Below are positions 62,154-64,000 of a stretch of 64,000 bases of DNA, one piece after another. This DNA comes from Eubacteriales bacterium. GTDB lineage: Bacteria; Bacillota; Clostridia; Lachnospirales; Lachnospiraceae. The DNA is taken from NCBI GenBank assembly GCA_030536755.1, contig JAUNPJ010000008.1, forward strand, positions 1-64,000. Reading direction: 5' to 3'. How positions within the stretch are numbered: the first letter of the stretch is position 1; each line of letters starts with the position of its first letter. A program made the position numbers and the translations under genes. Below the pieces are notes generated by a model that was given only the letters and a program-made list of their open reading frames with translations, did no database searches and had not been told where the DNA came from.

Positions 62154-63638
62154 ATGCCAGTATTTGACTTTAGTGAAGCACCAGATAAGAAAAATTATTC
62201 AGAATGTACTTATACAACTTTTCAGTCCAATGAGGATACCGCTTCCCCGGAACATCCGATGATCGTTCTGGACAACAGCAAAAGACAATGGAAGCACCAT
62301 TCCTGCGGCGTGTTTACGAATCAGAGTCAGCGCACAGCGTTTGAATTTGACGAGGAGGATGGAACTGTCAGCGCCGATATTCTGAAAGTGGATGCGCGTT
62401 TTGTCAGCCTGCTTCGCTGGCTGGGAAAAAATCATATCAATGTACGTTTGTCAGGAAAGAATCTGGAAGACGGTTATGCCGTTTACAAGATTCGTGAGAT
62501 TGCGTTTGGCGGAGGCACCAAGCTTTCTGCGGAGGATGGATTCCTGCAGTTTATGATCGAGAGACTGCTGGCGAGCAGTGCACCGAAGGAGGAGCCGGAG
62601 GATGAGGACCAGGAGGAGACCGGCGATGATATGAAGCTGACAAGCTTACAGAGCATCACGGATTTTATGACCTGCGCGGGCAAAACGCTGCCGGATAACA
62701 TTCGTCTTTGGGCGAGAAGAAATCTTGCCGTTGCGCGTTCTCATGAGGTGACTGCGGAGGAGAGACGCCATGCACAGCGTGCACTCTCCATTATGATGAA
62801 TATTCAGTGGAGAAACAATTATTTTGAATCCATTGATCCAAAGGAAGCCCGCAGAATTCTGGATGAAGAACTCTACGGCATGGAGCGGGTAAAACAGAGA
62901 ATTATGGAGACGATCATTCAGATCAACCGTACGCACACGCTTCCTGCGTATGGTCTTTTGCTTGCCGGTCCTGCCGGAACAGGAAAGTCACAGGTGGCTT
63001 ATGCGGTGGCGCGTATCCTGAAGCTTCCATGGACGACGCTGGATATGAGTTCCATCAATGATCCGGAGCAGCTGACAGGAAGCTCCCGTATTTATTCCAA
63101 CGCCAAACCCGGAATTATCATGGAGGCATTTTCCATGGCGGGAGAGTCCAATCTTGTCTTTATCATTAACGAGTTGGATAAAGCATCTTCCGGAAAAGGA
63201 AATGGAAATCCGGCGGATGTTTTGCTGACGCTTCTGGATAACCTTGGATTTACCGATAATTATATAGAGTGTATGATTCCGACGGTAGGTGTATATCCGA
63301 TTGCCACAGCGAACGACAAAGACCAGATCAGCGCACCGTTGATGTCTCGTTTTGCGGTGATCGATATTCCGGATTATACAGCTGAGGAAAAGAAGATTAT
63401 CTTTTCTCAGTATGTATTGCCGAAGGTGCTTAAGCGTATGAGTCTGCATGAAAATGAGTGCGTGGTGACACAGGAAGCGGTAGATGCTGTCATTGAAAAA
63501 TATTCCAACACGACAGGTATTCGTGATCTGGAGCAGGCGGCAGAGCATATTGTGGCCAATGCTTTGTATCAGATTGAGGTTGATCATGCACCGCAGGTCG
63601 TTTTCAACGGGGAAATGGTACATCGCCTGCTGGATTAG
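62154..63638 (+). CDS. Lon-like AAA+ ATPase without protease domain
   Basis: A 494-residue protein. Residues 1-165 are a unique N-terminal region. An AAA+ module begins near 245 with MERVKQRIMETIIQIN and Walker A GPAGTGKS near residue 272. Sensor-type motifs follow (IATANDKDQISAPLMSRF) and a C-terminal helical lid (NTTGIRDLEQAAEHIVA), as in Lon. Walker B reads VFIINELDK, with Asn in place of the usual Asp but Glu kept. The Ser-Lys protease domain of Lon is absent. It may remodel a protein partner, perhaps from the adjacent DUF6323/DUF6179 pair. ATG 62154 follows GGAGA. Confidence 0.85.
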   Translation: MPVFDFSEAPDKKNYSECTYTTFQSNEDTASPEHPMIVLDNSKRQWKHHSCGVFTNQSQRTAFEFDEEDGTVSADILKVDARFVSLLRWLGKNHINVRLSGKNLEDGYAVYKIREIAFGGGTKLSAEDGFLQFMIERLLASSAPKEEPEDEDQEETGDDMKLTSLQSITDFMTCAGKTLPDNIRLWARRNLAVARSHEVTAEERRHAQRALSIMMNIQWRNNYFESIDPKEARRILDEELYGMERVKQRIMETIIQINRTHTLPAYGLLLAGPAGTGKSQVAYAVARILKLPWTTLDMSSINDPEQLTGSSRIYSNAKPGIIMEAFSMAGESNLVFIINELDKASSGKGNGNPADVLLTLLDNLGFTDNYIECMIPTVGVYPIATANDKDQISAPLMSRFAVIDIPDYTAEEKKIIFSQYVLPKVLKRMSLHENECVVTQEAVDAVIEKYSNTTGIRDLEQAAEHIVANALYQIEVDHAPQVVFNGEMVHRLLD

Positions 63639-63727
63639 ACAGATAGAAAATAAGGAAATGTTTGAACGCATGGCACGATATAGAAAACTGCATATATTAA
63701 AATGAGTAAATGATTCAGGTGAAAATG

Positions 63728-64000
63728 ATGCAGAATTATGTTTCCGGCTCTCTGGAAATACATTTGTTTTTTGGAAGGATTATGAAGGAACATTCTCTGT
63801 TTTTGATGGCTTCTTTTCCTGAGAAAGAGACAGCTTATAAGCGGCAGGCAGACTGGTATCGGACACAGTTTGAGAAAGCTCTGGAAATGACGGTAGCCCT
63901 TGCAAATGGAAGGGTCAAAGAGGAAGTTCTTCGTTCCGGAGAGGTAGTTACGCAATATACGGAAAAGGCAGAACGTCAGACACAGCAGCTGACTGGAATT
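63728..64000 (+). CDS. DUF2935 domain protein, partial
   Basis: The frame is open to the right edge (91 codons visible). It begins MQNYVSGSLEIHLFFGRIMKEHSLFLMASFPEKE, the start of the DUF2935 helical-bundle family, whose conserved His and Glu residues suggest metal binding. ATG 63728 is preferred with AGGTGA five bases upstream; ATG 63725 and 63710 are alternatives. Confidence 0.8.
   Translation, partial: MQNYVSGSLEIHLFFGRIMKEHSLFLMASFPEKETAYKRQADWYRTQFEKALEMTVALANGRVKEEVLRSGEVVTQYTEKAERQTQQLTGI

Overview
The window reads as a chromosomal segment of a low-to-mid GC Gram-positive anaerobe of the class Clostridia, most likely a gut Lachnospiraceae member. The evidence is strong AGGAGG-type ribosome binding sites, Clostridia-typical domains (DUF6110, DUF6171, DUF6323/DUF6179, a Spo0A-type DNA-binding domain), several carbohydrate ABC systems with lipoprotein binding proteins, and many two-component regulators. 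Genus cannot be fixed from sequence alone. Domain and family names are recognised from memory; no search was run.

Region 1 (1-8.0 kb): two gene remnants at the left edge, then a metal-handling cluster: a DUF6110 protein, a P1B-type ATPase with an unusual SCALK transmembrane motif, a Cys-rich membrane protein fused to an HMA domain, an HMA-TauE/SafE-cupredoxin fusion and a DUF2318 protein. An OmpR/sensor-kinase pair closes the cluster.

Region 2 (8.1-16.1 kb): a lipoprotein joining a sugar-type solute-binding domain to a 5'-nucleotidase C-terminal-like domain, followed by two large hybrid histidine kinases. A C-terminal relic of a second such lipoprotein lies directly before a c-di-GMP enzyme gene at 31.3 kb.

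Region 3 (16.2-31.4 kb) is patchy accessory DNA. It holds a TetR gene with an operator around its own promoter, a LytTR/GHKL pair, mosaic pseudogenes, a TnpW-like remnant breaking a metallo-hydrolase gene, an AbrB/PIN toxin-antitoxin pair, an IS605-type element (TnpA, TnpB, probable guide RNA), a UvrA-like ATPase and a CDP-alcohol phosphatidyltransferase. It continues with a YesM-like kinase and AraC-type regulator, a stand-alone Spo0A-C protein behind four phased 0A-like boxes, an orphan response regulator, an ECF S component, and a 143-bp MITE with 12-bp inverted repeats and an 8-bp target duplication.

Region 4 (31.4-46.1 kb): two paralogous REC-GGDEF-EAL-REC-GGDEF proteins flank a LacI-controlled alpha-glucoside locus: LacI, binding protein, two permeases, a GH31 and a GH13 oligo-1,6-glucosidase-like enzyme.

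Region 5 (46.2-60.6 kb): an arabinan/arabino-oligosaccharide locus with a DUF624 protein, three GH43, an ABC importer, an ArsR-type regulator with a beta-rich C-terminal domain, GH51, DUF6171, GH127 and GH27. A 16-bp palindrome (TTTAGA-N4-TCTAAA) occurs before the regulator and, with small deviations, before two other promoters, which suggests a local regulon. Terminator hairpins sit immediately before two of the GH43 genes.

Region 6 (60.7-64 kb): DUF6323, DUF6179 and a Lon-like AAA+ protein form a compact module of unknown function, followed by a partial DUF2935 gene at the right edge. No rRNA, tRNA or CRISPR array was recognised.
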